A stretch of DNA of 64,000 nt from Streptomyces koelreuteriae (GCF_018604545.1 NZ_CP075896.1:3906001-3970000); one strand, 5' to 3'. Positions 40,873-50,474 are shown, numbered from the stretch's first letter. Notes: a model not told the origin generated them from the letters alone. Translations and numbers: made by a program.

Positions 40873-43254
40873 TCAGGCCCGGCGCATGCGCCGCAGCACG
40901 GCGCTCGCCGGGAGCACGGTGGCCGTCGTCGCGGCCAGCAGGCAGCCGGTGACGACCCTCGTGACCCAGGGCCAGGACACCGCCAACTCGACCGGCAGGC
41001 CCAGTTGCTCGCGCAGTCCGTGGGCGGTGCCGAGCAGGGCGGGGGCGGCCACGACCAGTCCCAGGGCGGCTCCCAGGGTGACGACGCAGCAGGTCTCGGC
41101 CGTGAGCGTCAGCAGCACCTGGCGCGGTGTGGCACCCGACAGGCGCAGGACGCGGAGGTCCCGTGTCCGGCCGGCGGTGGCCGCCAGCAGGGTGGAGGCC
41201 ACGGAGATCATGGTGTAGCCCGCCGTGATGGTGACGAGGATCAGGGTGAAGCGCCACACCAGCCGTTCCTCCTCGGCGTCGTCGGATGCCGCGTACGCCG
41301 CCACCGACACCTCCTCGGCCCCGAGTCCGGCGGGCAGCGGGGTAGGTGCGGGACCCGTGCGGTAGGCGACGTCCGCCAGCGCCGACGGGTCGTGGGCGCG
41401 TACCAGTTCGCGCGGCAGGAGGACCTGGTACGGCATCGCGTCGTCCACCACGGCGGTCACGCGCAGGCGCCCGACCCGGCCGTCCTCGAAGGTGAGGACG
41501 GCGGTACGGCCCTCCCGCCAGCCGTGCGCGGCGGCCACCGCGGCGGTGACGACGACGGTGTTCCCCCGTGGCGCCCGCACCGCGTACGCCCGCTCGGCAT
41601 CAGGCGTCACCCCGGCCGCCGACAAAGCCGACCTGCCCGCGCCGCCGTAGACCGTCGTCGACAGCGGCGCCGGGCCCTCGACCCGGGCGGCCGCGGCGTC
41701 CGACAGACCCGGTGTCCCCCGGGGCACGACCGCCGCCTCGGCCCGAACGGCCGCGGCCTGCCGCGTGGTGTCGGCGCTCTGCGTCGTCTGCACGGCGCCG
41801 GTGATCAGCACGGCGAAGGCGACGGTCGCCAGCACCGGGGCGATCGTGGCGGATGTGCGGCGCACGGCGGTGGTCATGTTCTCGCGTACGAGCAGGGCGG
41901 TCGCACCGGGACGCCGGGCGAGCGGCCGGGTGAGCAGCCCGGTCAAGGGCCCGGCCAACGCCGGCAGGAGCAGGGTCAGTCCGGCGGTCAGGCCCATGGC
42001 GGCGCCCAGGGCCAGCAGCACCATGGCATCGGCCCCCGCGAAGGCCGTAGCCACCGAGCAGACCGCGCCCAGGCCGGTCGCCGCCAGCCCCGTGATCCAC
42101 CGACGGCGGGTCATCGGCCGGCCGTCCACCGCCGCCTCCCGCATCGCCTCCAGCGGCTTCACCCGGGACGCCCGCCGCGAGGCGGACCCGGCCCCGGTGA
42201 GTGCCACCGCCACGCCCAGGACCCAGGCGGCGACCGGTACCCACCAGCGGACGCTCACCTCGAACCCCGCCGGCTGGAAGCCCGCGTCGATCAGCAGCCC
42301 GGTCATCGCGGGGGCGAGCGCGACGCCCGCGACCGCCCCCGCCCCGGCGCCCGCGACGCCCACCACCAGGGCCTCCCCGTACACCAGCCGCCGCACCTGC
42401 CGGGGTGTGGCGCCGATGGTGCGCAGCAGGCCGAACTCGCGGCGCCGCTGGGCGACGGCGAACGCGAACGTCGAGGACACGTTGAAGACGGTGACGAACG
42501 CGGAGAGCAGCGCCATCGCGGTGAGCACCTGCCCGCCGATCCAGCGGGTCATCTCGTCCTGCCGCGGCGCGAGCGCGTCCCGGGCGGCACCGGTCAGGAC
42601 CGTGCCGTCGCCGCCGGTGACGCGCCGCGCGGCGTCCGCGACCCGTGCGGTGTCGGTGCGGGGTTCGAGGACCAGGCCGACGGCCCGTACTCCGCCCGCC
42701 AGTTCGGCGGCCTGGGCGTCGGTGACGTAGTAGCCGGGGCCGTCCATCGTCCCGGACACCGAGAAGCGCTGCGGCCCGCGCGCCGTCAGCACCGTGACCG
42801 GCTCGCCCGGGCGGTGCCCGAGGGCCGCGTCCAGGACGATCTCGCCCGCCGTGGCCGGCGGCCTGCCCGCGCTCAGGCCGTACGAGGCGAGCGCCGCGGT
42901 CGACCAAGGGTGGCCCTGCCGCTCCCCCTTGCGCTGCTCGCTGTCCGGCGTCTGCGCGTAGAAGGAGCGGTCGGCCACCGCGTGGGCCACTCCCGGCAGT
43001 TCGGCGAGCTTGCGCCGCAGCTCCTCGGCACGCTCCGGTGCCCACGGCGGGTTCTCCGTGAACACCCCGCCGGGCTGTTCCCCGGCCGGGCTCTGCACCA
43101 GCACCGGAGCCCCCGCGAGCCGCCTCGGCACACCCGTGCCGTCCGACAGCAGGACCAGCGCGCTCATGGTGACGACCGCGACGCCCAGCGCCACGGCCAC
43201 GAAGGACCCCAGGAAGGAGGTCCACCTCTCCCTCACCGTCGCCAGACCGATCAC
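40873..43254 (-). CDS. FtsX/MacB-type ABC transporter permease
   Basis: 793 residues, two FtsX permease domains and a large extracytoplasmic loop. One helix at the N-terminus (LGSFVAVALGVAVVTMSALV), three in the middle around IGGQVLTAMALLSAFVTVFNVSS, a four-helix set in the centre and another FtsX core at the C-terminus (LILVTITAGYTMISVASTL, LRLSGATPRQVLLTL). Such permeases export lipids or antimicrobial peptides, or act as sensors. It overlaps its ATPase by 4 bp. Confidence 0.88.
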   Translation of the reverse strand: MIGLATVRERWTSFLGSFVAVALGVAVVTMSALVLLSDGTGVPRRLAGAPVLVQSPAGEQPGGVFTENPPWAPERAEELRRKLAELPGVAHAVADRSFYAQTPDSEQRKGERQGHPWSTAALASYGLSAGRPPATAGEIVLDAALGHRPGEPVTVLTARGPQRFSVSGTMDGPGYYVTDAQAAELAGGVRAVGLVLEPRTDTARVADAARRVTGGDGTVLTGAARDALAPRQDEMTRWIGGQVLTAMALLSAFVTVFNVSSTFAFAVAQRRREFGLLRTIGATPRQVRRLVYGEALVVGVAGAGAGAVAGVALAPAMTGLLIDAGFQPAGFEVSVRWWVPVAAWVLGVAVALTGAGSASRRASRVKPLEAMREAAVDGRPMTRRRWITGLAATGLGAVCSVATAFAGADAMVLLALGAAMGLTAGLTLLLPALAGPLTGLLTRPLARRPGATALLVRENMTTAVRRTSATIAPVLATVAFAVLITGAVQTTQSADTTRQAAAVRAEAAVVPRGTPGLSDAAAARVEGPAPLSTTVYGGAGRSALSAAGVTPDAERAYAVRAPRGNTVVVTAAVAAAHGWREGRTAVLTFEDGRVGRLRVTAVVDDAMPYQVLLPRELVRAHDPSALADVAYRTGPAPTPLPAGLGAEEVSVAAYAASDDAEEERLVWRFTLILVTITAGYTMISVASTLLAATAGRTRDLRVLRLSGATPRQVLLTLTAETCCVVTLGAALGLVVAAPALLGTAHGLREQLGLPVELAVSWPWVTRVVTGCLLAATTATVLPASAVLRRMRRA

Positions 43255-44024
43255 GGCCGCACCTCCAGGGCGGCCGTGCGCGCCGCGATGGCCTCGGCGC
43301 CCTCGGCGCCCGGCAGTTCGTCCGCGAGCCGGCCGTCGGCCAGCAGCAGCACCCGGTCCGCGTACGCCGCCGCGGCCGGGTCGTGCGTCACCATCACGAC
43401 CGTCTGGCCACGGCCGTCCACCAGGTCCCGCAGCAGCCGCAGCACGATCCGCGAGGCACCGCTGTCCAGCGCGCCGGTCGGCTCGTCCGCGAAGAGGACC
43501 GCGGGCCGGGCGATCATCGCTCGCGCGATCGCGACACGCTGCTGCTGGCCCCCGGACAACTCGCTCGGCCGGTGCCCCTGACGGTCCGCGAGCCCGACGG
43601 CGGCGAGGGCCGCGCGCACCTCGTCCGCCGCCGGGCGTGAACCGGCCAGCCGCAGGGGCAGTTCGACGTTCTGCGCGGCGGTCAGGGCCGACACCAGGTT
43701 GAACGCCTGGAAGACGAAACCGACCCGCTCCCGGCGCAGCACCGTCAGCGCGTTCTCGTCCAGCCCGCCCAGTTCCGTACCGCCGATCAGCACCTCTCCC
43801 GCGCTCGGCCGGTCGATGCCCGCCGCGCAGTGCAGCAGGGTGGACTTGCCGGAGCCGGAGGGGCCCATGACGGCCGTCATCGTCCCGGCCGCGAAGTCGA
43901 GGGTCACGTCGTCGAGCGCGGTGACGGCGCGTTCACCGGTGCCGTAGCGCTTGGTCAGCGACCGGAGCCGGACGGGCGGCGCGGTCGAAGTGCCGTGTCT
44001 TGTGGTCGTGTCGGTGGTGGTCAT
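43251..44024 (-). CDS. ABC transporter ATP-binding protein (LolD/MacB type)
   Basis: 257 residues. Walker A GPSGSGKS (54-61), Q-loop FVFQAFNL, signature LSGGQ (156-160), Walker B VLFADEPTGALD. It matches the MacB/LolD/BceA branch that works with FtsX-type permeases. Start at ATG 44024; the frame upstream to 44090 is not supported. It is divergent from a two-component system that may regulate it. Confidence 0.9.
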   Translation of the reverse strand: MTTTDTTTRHGTSTAPPVRLRSLTKRYGTGERAVTALDDVTLDFAAGTMTAVMGPSGSGKSTLLHCAAGIDRPSAGEVLIGGTELGGLDENALTVLRRERVGFVFQAFNLVSALTAAQNVELPLRLAGSRPAADEVRAALAAVGLADRQGHRPSELSGGQQQRVAIARAMIARPAVLFADEPTGALDSGASRIVLRLLRDLVDGRGQTVVMVTHDPAAAAYADRVLLLADGRLADELPGAEGAEAIAARTAALEVRP

Positions 44025-44136
44025 GCCGTCAAGGCAACGACGGCCGCACCGCCCGGCGCATTGCCGCAGGGGCGAGAGCCGATACTCCACCTGGCACTAC
44101 TGCCCGCGCCGCCCAGCCGCCGCTACGGTCGACCGC

Positions 44137-45309
44137 GTGACCACCCCCCGAACTGTCCTGGAGGCCCTCACCCGCAGCCCGTTGGGCTTCCTCCGCACCG
44201 CCTGGCCGTGGCGCGCGCTGGGGTTCCTGCTGTCCGGCGGGGTGTTCGCGACCGGCGTCTACGTCGGCGTCGGCGGACTGTTCGGCGCGCCCCTCGGTAC
44301 GGTCGCCAGGGTGCTCTGCGCGGGGGCCGTGCTGCTCTTCGCCGCCGCCCTCGCGGGTCCCCTGGAGCGGCGCCGACTCGCTCTCGTCGACGCGGGCGAA
44401 CGGCCGGAGGCCCCGGGCGGTGCACGGGCCGTCGGCTACGGCGTCGTGTCGGTCCTGGCGGTCGGCTGGATGGACCTCGGTGTCGTCCTGGTCTCGCTCG
44501 GCATCCCGGGCTTCCTGCTCCTCGCGCCCTTCCAGCCCACCGCCACGTCCTGGCAGGCCGTGGCCGGTCCCGTCGCGGGCGCGCTGCTGCTGCCCGTGGC
44601 GGCCTACCCCGTCGCCGCGTGGGCCGGTGTCCGCGCCGCCGTGTCCCGGGCCGTGCTCTTCCCGCAGGACCGTGAACTGCGCGAGGTCGTACGGTCCCGG
44701 GCCCGTCTCGTCGACGCCTTCGAGACCGAACGCCGCCGTATCGAGCGTGACCTGCACGACGGTGCCCAGCAGCGCCTCGTCGCCCTCACCGTGAAGCTGG
44801 GCCTCGCCGGCCTCGATCTGCCGCCCGGCAGCGCGGCGGCGCGACAGGTCGGCGAGGCCCACGCCCTCGCCAAGGAGGCGCTCACCGAGCTGCGTGAACT
44901 GATCCGGGGCATCCATCCGCAGATCCTCACGGAACGTGGACTGCCCGCCGCCGCACGGGACATCGCCGGACGCTGCCCGGTCCCCGCCGACCTCGACCTC
45001 GACCTTCCCGGCCGCCTCCCGGCCACCGTCGAGCAGACGGCGTACTACGTGACCGCCGAGGCCCTCACCAACATCGCCCGGCACAGCGGCGCCGACCGCT
45101 GCCGCGTCACCGCCCGCTGCGAGGGCGGTGTGCTCCGCCTCGACATCGAGGACAACGGCTCCGGTGCCGCCGACCCCGCCCGCGGTACGGGCCTCATCGG
45201 TCTCGCCGACCGCATCGCCGCCGCCGACGGCAGAATGCTCCTGTCCAGCCCGCCCGGCGGGCCCACACTCCTCAGGGCGGAGATCCCGTGCGGCCATCCC
45301 TCCGCATAG
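44137..45309 (+). CDS. sensor histidine kinase, NarL-type (HisKA_3)
   Basis: 390 residues. Four predicted membrane helices in the first 170 residues with little extracellular sequence, then HisKA_3 with phospho-acceptor H207 (ERDLHDGAQQRL) and HATPase_c (YYVTAEALTNIARHSG, LDIEDNGSG, GTGLIGLADR). It is a membrane-stress type sensor. Divergent from the FtsX-type ABC transporter, as in many antibiotic-resistance modules. The next gene starts 22 bp before its stop. Confidence 0.88.
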   Translation: MTTPRTVLEALTRSPLGFLRTAWPWRALGFLLSGGVFATGVYVGVGGLFGAPLGTVARVLCAGAVLLFAAALAGPLERRRLALVDAGERPEAPGGARAVGYGVVSVLAVGWMDLGVVLVSLGIPGFLLLAPFQPTATSWQAVAGPVAGALLLPVAAYPVAAWAGVRAAVSRAVLFPQDRELREVVRSRARLVDAFETERRRIERDLHDGAQQRLVALTVKLGLAGLDLPPGSAAARQVGEAHALAKEALTELRELIRGIHPQILTERGLPAAARDIAGRCPVPADLDLDLPGRLPATVEQTAYYVTAEALTNIARHSGADRCRVTARCEGGVLRLDIEDNGSGAADPARGTGLIGLADRIAAADGRMLLSSPPGGPTLLRAEIPCGHPSA

Positions 45310-45947
45310 TCATCGCGGAGGACGCCGTCCTCCTGCGCGAAGGCCTCGTCCATCTGCTGGAGCGCTTCGGCCACCGCGTCCTCGCCGCCGTGGGCGACGG
45401 CCCCGCACTGCTCGCCGCCGCCCGGCAGCACCGGCCGGACCTGGTGATCACCGACGTGCGGATGCCACCCGGCCAGACGGACGAAGGGCTGCGCTCGGCC
45501 CGGCTGCTCCAGGCCGAGCAGCCCGGCCTGGCGGTCCTCGTCCTCAGCCAGTACGTGGAGCAGACCTTCGCCGACGAGCTCCTGGACGACCGCCGCGCCG
45601 GCGTCGGGACGGGCTACCTCCTCAAGGAACGCATCGGTGACGTCGAGGAGTTCGCCGACGCCGTCACCCGCGTGGCCGCCGGGGCGACGGTCGTCGACCC
45701 CGACGTCGTACGCCAGCTCCTCGCCCGCCGCCGCGATCCGCTGGACCAGCTCACGCCCCGCGAGCGCGAGGTCCTCGCCCTCATGGCCGAGGGCCGCTCC
45801 AACGCGGCGATCGCCCGCCGCCTCGTCGTCACGGACGCCGCCGTCGCGAAGCACATCGCGAGCATCCTCCAGAAACTCGACCTCCCCCCGTCGGCCCCCG
45901 ACGACCACCGCCGTGTGCTGGCGGTACTGGCCTATCTCCGGGCCTGA
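45288..45947 (+). CDS. NarL/FixJ-type response regulator
   Basis: 219 residues. Receiver domain with acidic pocket E11/D12, phospho-acceptor D56 (VITDVRMP) and K113; LuxR-type helix-turn-helix LTPREREVLALMAEG, RLVVTDAAVAKHIASI. The GTG start lies 22 bp inside the kinase gene, so the pair is co-translated. It probably controls the divergent ABC operon. The stop overlaps the convergent ABA4-like gene by 16 bp. Confidence 0.88.
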   Translation: MRPSLRIVIAEDAVLLREGLVHLLERFGHRVLAAVGDGPALLAAARQHRPDLVITDVRMPPGQTDEGLRSARLLQAEQPGLAVLVLSQYVEQTFADELLDDRRAGVGTGYLLKERIGDVEEFADAVTRVAAGATVVDPDVVRQLLARRRDPLDQLTPREREVLALMAEGRSNAAIARRLVVTDAAVAKHIASILQKLDLPPSAPDDHRRVLAVLAYLRA

Positions 45948-46417
45948 CCAGGGAGGGCCTGACCAGCCACCACCCCGTCGCTCAAACCCCTCCCCCCGGT
46001 CCGCCGCTCCCGCACCGCCCGCACCCCCAGGAAGCCCAGAAACCCGATCGGCGACAGCAGCACCGTGAAGACCAGCAGCGGCCCCATCAGCAGAGGGGAG
46101 AGGCCCAGGCGTCGGCCCTCCCGGTACATCCACTGGCCGATCAGCAGGTCCCAGGCGATGACCTGGGCCCAGACGGCTCCGGCGCCGTCGGGGAGGGCGG
46201 TCAGGTCGCGGAAGGTGTCGAGGTCGGGGCTGCTGACCGCGTTCCAGAGGTCGGGGAAGACCGGGATCGCGAGGGCGAGATAGACGAGCAGGACCGGCAC
46301 CGCGGTCAGCGGTGACGCGGCGATGCGGGCGGTCGGCCCCCACCCCGGCGCGAGGATCATGAGCAGCCAGACGGGCGCGGCCAGCAGGAAGGACAGTTCG
46401 AAGAGGAATCCGGTCAT
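45932..46417 (-). CDS. ABA4-like (DUF4281) membrane protein
   Basis: 161 residues, four membrane helices: FLFELSFLLAAPVWLLMIL, AVPVLLVYLALAIPVF, IAWDLLIGQWMYREG, PLLVFTVLLSPIGFLGFL. The AWDLLIGQWMYREG and LSPIGFLG segments are the DUF4281 signature; in plants ABA4 is needed for neoxanthin synthesis. Its bacterial role is unknown. Coupled (ATGA) to the next gene upstream. Confidence 0.75.
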   Translation of the reverse strand: MTGFLFELSFLLAAPVWLLMILAPGWGPTARIAASPLTAVPVLLVYLALAIPVFPDLWNAVSSPDLDTFRDLTALPDGAGAVWAQVIAWDLLIGQWMYREGRRLGLSPLLMGPLLVFTVLLSPIGFLGFLGVRAVRERRTGGRGLSDGVVAGQALPGQARR

Positions 46418-47439
46418 GGCACGAGGTCCTTCGGGGCGGGAGCGGCTGCCGGGTCGGTGGCCCCGGGCGGCGGGGACGGCCGTAGGGCGACGTACGTACC
46501 GAGGGCGACGGCCGGCAGGATCGCGCCCGCCGCCCCGAGCGTCGCCGCGTCCGGGCCGGTCAGCGGCTGACCGCGCAGGGCCTGCCAGAGGAGCAGTGCG
46601 AACACGGCGGCGTACGTCCCCGAGGCGAGCAGGACGAGGCGCAGCCGCACCCGGTCGTCGGACAGGCGGGCGAACCGCGGGGCCAGGAGGCCGAGCACCA
46701 TGACGAGCAGCGGGAGGAGTTGCAGGGCGTGCATGCCGAAGAAGTGCGGGATCCGCAGATCGCCGCCGGTGGTGGACCAGCCGGTCAGCGGCATCGAGGG
46801 GCCCCCGTCCGGCACACCCACGCTGTGCGCGCCGACCACCTCGGAGACGCCCCGCCGCTGGCCCGGCGTCGGCCGGGTCATCAGGAAGCCGACGGCCGCC
46901 CCGGTCAGCGCCAGGAGGATCCCGCAGCGCACGGCCCACGCGGACGCCCGGTCGGCGATACGGGCCCGGAGCAGCAGCACCGCGACCACGAGCGTGCCGG
47001 CCCAGAGGACGACGACCGTGGCGCCCATCGCGCTGAAGAGCGCCTCGTCGAACGGCGTCGCCTGGTTGAAGTGGCTGCGCTTACCGCGCACGACCTGCCC
47101 GACGATGATCACCATCTCGACCAGGCTGGCCAGCGCGACGACGGTCCCCGCCCACCAGGCCACGCGCCTGCCGCGGGGCAGGAGCGACAGCATCCAGGCG
47201 AGGGAGAGGCAGTACGCCACGAACGACACCGCGAACTTGAACGGCTTGGCCCAGATCGGCGCTCCCACCAGGATCCGGTCGTCGACCAGGACCCCCACCG
47301 CCGACACCACCGCCGTCACCGCCATCACGGCCGCGAACAGCACCAGCGGCCGGTGCCAGGACGACATACGTGACCACGTGCGCGACCAGGTGCGTAACGA
47401 CGTATGTGACGACCTGCCTGAGGACATCTCCATGCCCAC
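46414..47439 (-). CDS. seven-to-nine-helix membrane protein
   Basis: 341 residues with many hydrophobic segments: RPLVLFAAVMAVTAVVSAVG, KFAVSFVAYCLSLAWMLSLL, WWAGTVVALASLVEMVIIV, ATVVVLWAGTLVVAVLLLRA. Conserved-looking WAKPFKFAVSFVAY and RIPHFFGMHALQLLPLLVM include His residues near helices, reminiscent of haem or quinone membrane proteins. The ATG at 47367 (MSSWHRPL) is a possible shorter start. Controlled from the MerR gap. Confidence 0.65.
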   Translation of the reverse strand: MGMEMSSGRSSHTSLRTWSRTWSRMSSWHRPLVLFAAVMAVTAVVSAVGVLVDDRILVGAPIWAKPFKFAVSFVAYCLSLAWMLSLLPRGRRVAWWAGTVVALASLVEMVIIVGQVVRGKRSHFNQATPFDEALFSAMGATVVVLWAGTLVVAVLLLRARIADRASAWAVRCGILLALTGAAVGFLMTRPTPGQRRGVSEVVGAHSVGVPDGGPSMPLTGWSTTGGDLRIPHFFGMHALQLLPLLVMVLGLLAPRFARLSDDRVRLRLVLLASGTYAAVFALLLWQALRGQPLTGPDAATLGAAGAILPAVALGTYVALRPSPPPGATDPAAAPAPKDLVP

Positions 47440-47452
47440 CCCTCCCCGTTAT

Positions 47453-47491
47453 GGATAGCGGCACTATCCACTATCCGATAGCTGAACTATC
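47453..47491. promoter_or_regulatory. MerR operator region
   Basis: Two inverted repeats: GGATAG-CGGCA-CTATCC (47453-47469) and GATAG-CTGAA-CTATC (47477-47491), 23 bp apart centre to centre, in the 120-bp gap between the MerR gene and the membrane-protein operon. An unusually AT-rich patch. Confidence 0.65.
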
Positions 47492-47559
47492 TATCATGGG
47501 GGCCTGGTCGGCAAGGGCCGGCGCGGCGGGCAGGCCGAAAGTCGAGGAGTGAACCGGCA

Positions 47560-48192
47560 TTGCGTATCGGAGAGTTGAGCCGGAAGACCGGGGTGCCGGT
47601 GCCGACGATCAAGTACTACGTCCGTGAAGGCCTGCTGCCCGCGGGCGAGCTGACCAGCCGGAACCAGGCCAGCTACGGCGAACCGCACGAGCGCCGGCTC
47701 CAGTTGATCCGCGCCCTGGCCGATGTGGGCGGCATGAAGGTGGCCGAGATCGCCGACGTACTGGCGGCCGTCGACGACACCGATCGCCCGCTGCACCGCG
47801 TGCTCGGCTCCGCCGCTGACCGCATGGGCAGGTCGGACGGCACCCGCGACGACGCCGAGTCGGCCGCGGCCCGTGCCGCCGTCACCGACCTCATCTCCCG
47901 GCGGGGCTGGCGCACCCACGCGTCGAACCCCGCCGTCACCGACCTGTCCGAGGCCCTCGCGGCCCTGGCCCGGCTGGGGCACGGCGCCTTCGCCGAGCTC
48001 CTCGACACCTACGCCGACGCCGCCGAACAGGTCGCCCACGCCGACCTCGAGTACGTGGACCGGCAGATGGCGGTCGAGGAGAAGGTCGAGGGCGTGGTGA
48101 TCGGCACCGTCCTGGGCGAGGCGGTCTTCAGCTCGCTGCGCCGCCTGGCCCATGTCGACGCCTCGGCCAGGCTGTATGGCGCGCGCGAGTGA
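47560..48192 (+). CDS. MerR-family transcriptional regulator
   Basis: 210 residues with a TTG start preceded by GAGGAG. N-terminal helix-turn-helix and wing MRIGELSRKTGVPVPTIKYY, then YGEPHERRLQLIRALADVGG and a dimerisation helix. The C-terminal half is helical and lacks metal-binding cysteines, so it likely binds an organic ligand. Divergent from the ABA4-like/membrane protein pair, which it probably controls. Confidence 0.85.
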   Translation: MRIGELSRKTGVPVPTIKYYVREGLLPAGELTSRNQASYGEPHERRLQLIRALADVGGMKVAEIADVLAAVDDTDRPLHRVLGSAADRMGRSDGTRDDAESAAARAAVTDLISRRGWRTHASNPAVTDLSEALAALARLGHGAFAELLDTYADAAEQVAHADLEYVDRQMAVEEKVEGVVIGTVLGEAVFSSLRRLAHVDASARLYGARE

Positions 48193-48244
48193 ATGCGGCG
48201 GCCGAGCCGGTAGCCGCCGAGGCGCCCCCGGGAAGGCATGCCCC

Positions 48245-48565
48245 ATGCCGAAGTTCCTGATCCAGTCCACGTACACAGCCGAAGGCACCAAAGGGCTGCT
48301 CGAGGAGGGTGCCAGCGGGCGGCGGGCTGTCGTCGATCAAGTCGTCACCGGTCTCGGGGGGCGGGTCGAGGCCATGTACTACGCCTTCGGGGCGGACGAC
48401 CTCGTGCTGATCGTGGACTTCCCCGACACCGTCTCCATGGCCGCCGTGAGTCTCACCGTCAAGGCCAGCGGTGCCATCCAGTCCCGGGCGACCCCGCTGC
48501 TCACCGTCGAGGAGATCGACGAGGCCACCCGCCGGCAGGTCGCCTTTCGCGCACCAGGAGCGTAG
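48245..48565 (+). CDS. GYD-domain protein
   Basis: 106 residues. Alpha/beta barrel-like GYD domain: KFLIQSTYTAEGTKGLLEEG, VEAMYYAFGADDLVLIVDFP, MAAVSLTVKASGAI, LLTVEEIDEA. Family of unknown function related to dimeric ferredoxin-like folds. 32 bp before a histidine kinase gene on the same strand; may be co-transcribed. Confidence 0.8.
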   Translation: MPKFLIQSTYTAEGTKGLLEEGASGRRAVVDQVVTGLGGRVEAMYYAFGADDLVLIVDFPDTVSMAAVSLTVKASGAIQSRATPLLTVEEIDEATRRQVAFRAPGA

Positions 48566-48597
48566 GCGGCCCTCGGGGCGCTATACCTTGTGGAGGC

Positions 48598-49764
48598 ATG
48601 GGGGGCTTGCGCGGGGATCCGCGAGAGTGGTGGGAGCGGGCGCGGGCGCTGACCGCCGCCAATCCGCTCGTCGTCGACATCGGTATCGCGCTGCTCGTGC
48701 AGGGCGCGATGACCATGCCGTTCGTCGTGCCGCGCGCGGCCGGGCTGCCGCCCGCGACCTGGGCCGCGTACGGGCTGAGCACGCTCACCGCGCTGCCCCT
48801 GGTCTGGCGGCGGCGCGCTCCCCTCGCCGTGTTCTTCGCGGTGCTGGCCGCGGGCGCGCTCTACGGGCTGTCCGTGGACGGGCCCGGGCAGCCGCTGCCG
48901 TACACCGGGCTGGTCGTCGTGTACACGATCGCCGCGCTGTCGTCCGCGCGGAAGCGGCTCCTCACCGCGGGTGTGCTGCTGGCGGCCGTGCCGGTGGGGG
49001 TGTGGCTCAACACCCGGTCCGTGCGTGAACTGACCTTCACCCTCATCGTGTTCACGGCCGCCTATGTCTTCGGGCGGCTCACCGATGCCCGGCAGCGGGC
49101 GCACCGCGTCGAGGCCGAGCGGGCCGCCGCCCGCGAACGCGCCCGGATCGCACGGGAGATGCACGACATCCTCTCCCACGCCGTGAGCCTGATGATCGTG
49201 CAGGCGGAGGCCGGACCGGTCGCGGTGCGTGCCGCGCCCGAGCGGGCGGAGGCCGCCTTCGACGCGATCTCCGCGACCGGGCGGGACGCCATGACCCAGC
49301 TGCGCCGGATGCTGGGCGTGCTGCGGGAGGGCGACGACGACGGCGCCGCCCCGCGTGAGCCGCAGCCGGGGCTCACGGAGCTGCCCGCGCTCCTCGACCG
49401 GGTGCGGGCCGGGGGCCTCGACGTCACGTACGGGACGGCGGGAGACGTCCGGCCCGTGCCGGAGGCGGTCGCCGCCACCGTCTTCCGGATCGTCCAGGAG
49501 TCCCTGACCAACACCGTCCGGCACGCCGAGGCACGTACCGTCGCGGTGCGACTCACCTACAGGAGCGGTGACTTGGTCGTCAGGGTGACCGATGACGGGC
49601 GCGGGCCCCAGGGGGCCCGCAGCGGTGGGCACGGGCTCATCGGTGTCCGCGAGCGGGCCGCGGCGCACGGTGGTACCGCCGTGGCGGGGGCGGGCCCGGG
49701 CGGCCGGGGGTTCGAGGTGCGCGTGAGCCTCCCCGTACCGGCCGCCGCGGAGGTGGCGGGATGA
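48598..49764 (+). CDS. sensor histidine kinase, NarL-type
   Basis: 388 residues. An N-terminal region with several membrane helices (VDIGIALLVQGAMTMPFVV, LAVFFAVLAAGALYGLSV, LLTAGVLLAAVPVGVWL, FTLIVFTAAYVFGRL), HisKA_3 with H189 (IAREMHDILSHAVSLMIV) and HATPase_c (VFRIVQESLTNTVRHA, VTDDGRG, GHGLIGVRERA). ATG follows GGAGGC. Overlaps its response regulator by 4 bp. Confidence 0.88.
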   Translation: MGGLRGDPREWWERARALTAANPLVVDIGIALLVQGAMTMPFVVPRAAGLPPATWAAYGLSTLTALPLVWRRRAPLAVFFAVLAAGALYGLSVDGPGQPLPYTGLVVVYTIAALSSARKRLLTAGVLLAAVPVGVWLNTRSVRELTFTLIVFTAAYVFGRLTDARQRAHRVEAERAAARERARIAREMHDILSHAVSLMIVQAEAGPVAVRAAPERAEAAFDAISATGRDAMTQLRRMLGVLREGDDDGAAPREPQPGLTELPALLDRVRAGGLDVTYGTAGDVRPVPEAVAATVFRIVQESLTNTVRHAEARTVAVRLTYRSGDLVVRVTDDGRGPQGARSGGHGLIGVRERAAAHGGTAVAGAGPGGRGFEVRVSLPVPAAAEVAG

Positions 49765-50474
49765 CGATCCGTGTCGTGGTGGCCGACGACCAGGAGCTGG
49801 TGCGCAGCGGCTTCGCGATGATCCTGGACGTCCAGCCGGACATCGAGGTCGTCGCGGAGGCGGGCGACGGGGCCGAGGCGGTCGACGCGGTGCGGCGGCA
49901 CGCGCCCGATGTGGTGCTGCTCGACATCAGGATGCCGCGCATGGACGGGATCGAGGCCTGCCGCGCGATCAGTTCGGCGGGCGACTGCCGGAGCGTGATG
50001 CTCACGACGTTCGACTCCGACGAGTACGTCTACGAGGCACTGCACGCGGGCGCGAGCGGCTTCCTGCTCAAGGACGTACGCCGGGACGATCTCGTGCACG
50101 CCGTACGGGTCGTCGCCCGGGGCGATTCGCTGCTCGCGCCGTCCGTGGCCCGGCGGCTGGTCGAGCAGTACACCCGGCCCGCCGCCGCCCGGCCCCGCCG
50201 CCCCGATCCCCGGCTCGACGTGCTGACCGGGCGGGAGCGGGAGACGCTGCTGCTGCTCGCGCGGGGGCTGTCGAACGCCGAGATCGCCGCCGAGCTGGTG
50301 GTCAGCGACCACACGGTGAAGACGCATGTGGGCAACGTGCTGGCGAAGCTGGGGCTGCGGGACCGGATCCAGGCCGTGATCTGCGCGTACGAGTCGGGGC
50401 TGATCGCGGCCGGTGATCCCCCGCCCGGGGGAGGCGGCCTCGGCGGTTCCTCCCCCGCGTCGGCGAGGAACTGA
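49761..50474 (+). CDS. NarL/FixJ-type response regulator
   Basis: 237 residues. Receiver with D9/D10 and phospho-acceptor D55 (VVLLDIRMPR), K at FLLKDV, LuxR helix-turn-helix LTGREREtLLLLARG region and LVVSDHTVKTHVGNVLAKLG. A Gly/Ser-rich C-terminal tail extends about 15 residues beyond the fold. It is 96 bp upstream of a secreted serine hydrolase, a possible target. Confidence 0.88.
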   Translation: MTIRVVVADDQELVRSGFAMILDVQPDIEVVAEAGDGAEAVDAVRRHAPDVVLLDIRMPRMDGIEACRAISSAGDCRSVMLTTFDSDEYVYEALHAGASGFLLKDVRRDDLVHAVRVVARGDSLLAPSVARRLVEQYTRPAAARPRRPDPRLDVLTGRERETLLLLARGLSNAEIAAELVVSDHTVKTHVGNVLAKLGLRDRIQAVICAYESGLIAAGDPPPGGGGLGGSSPASARN

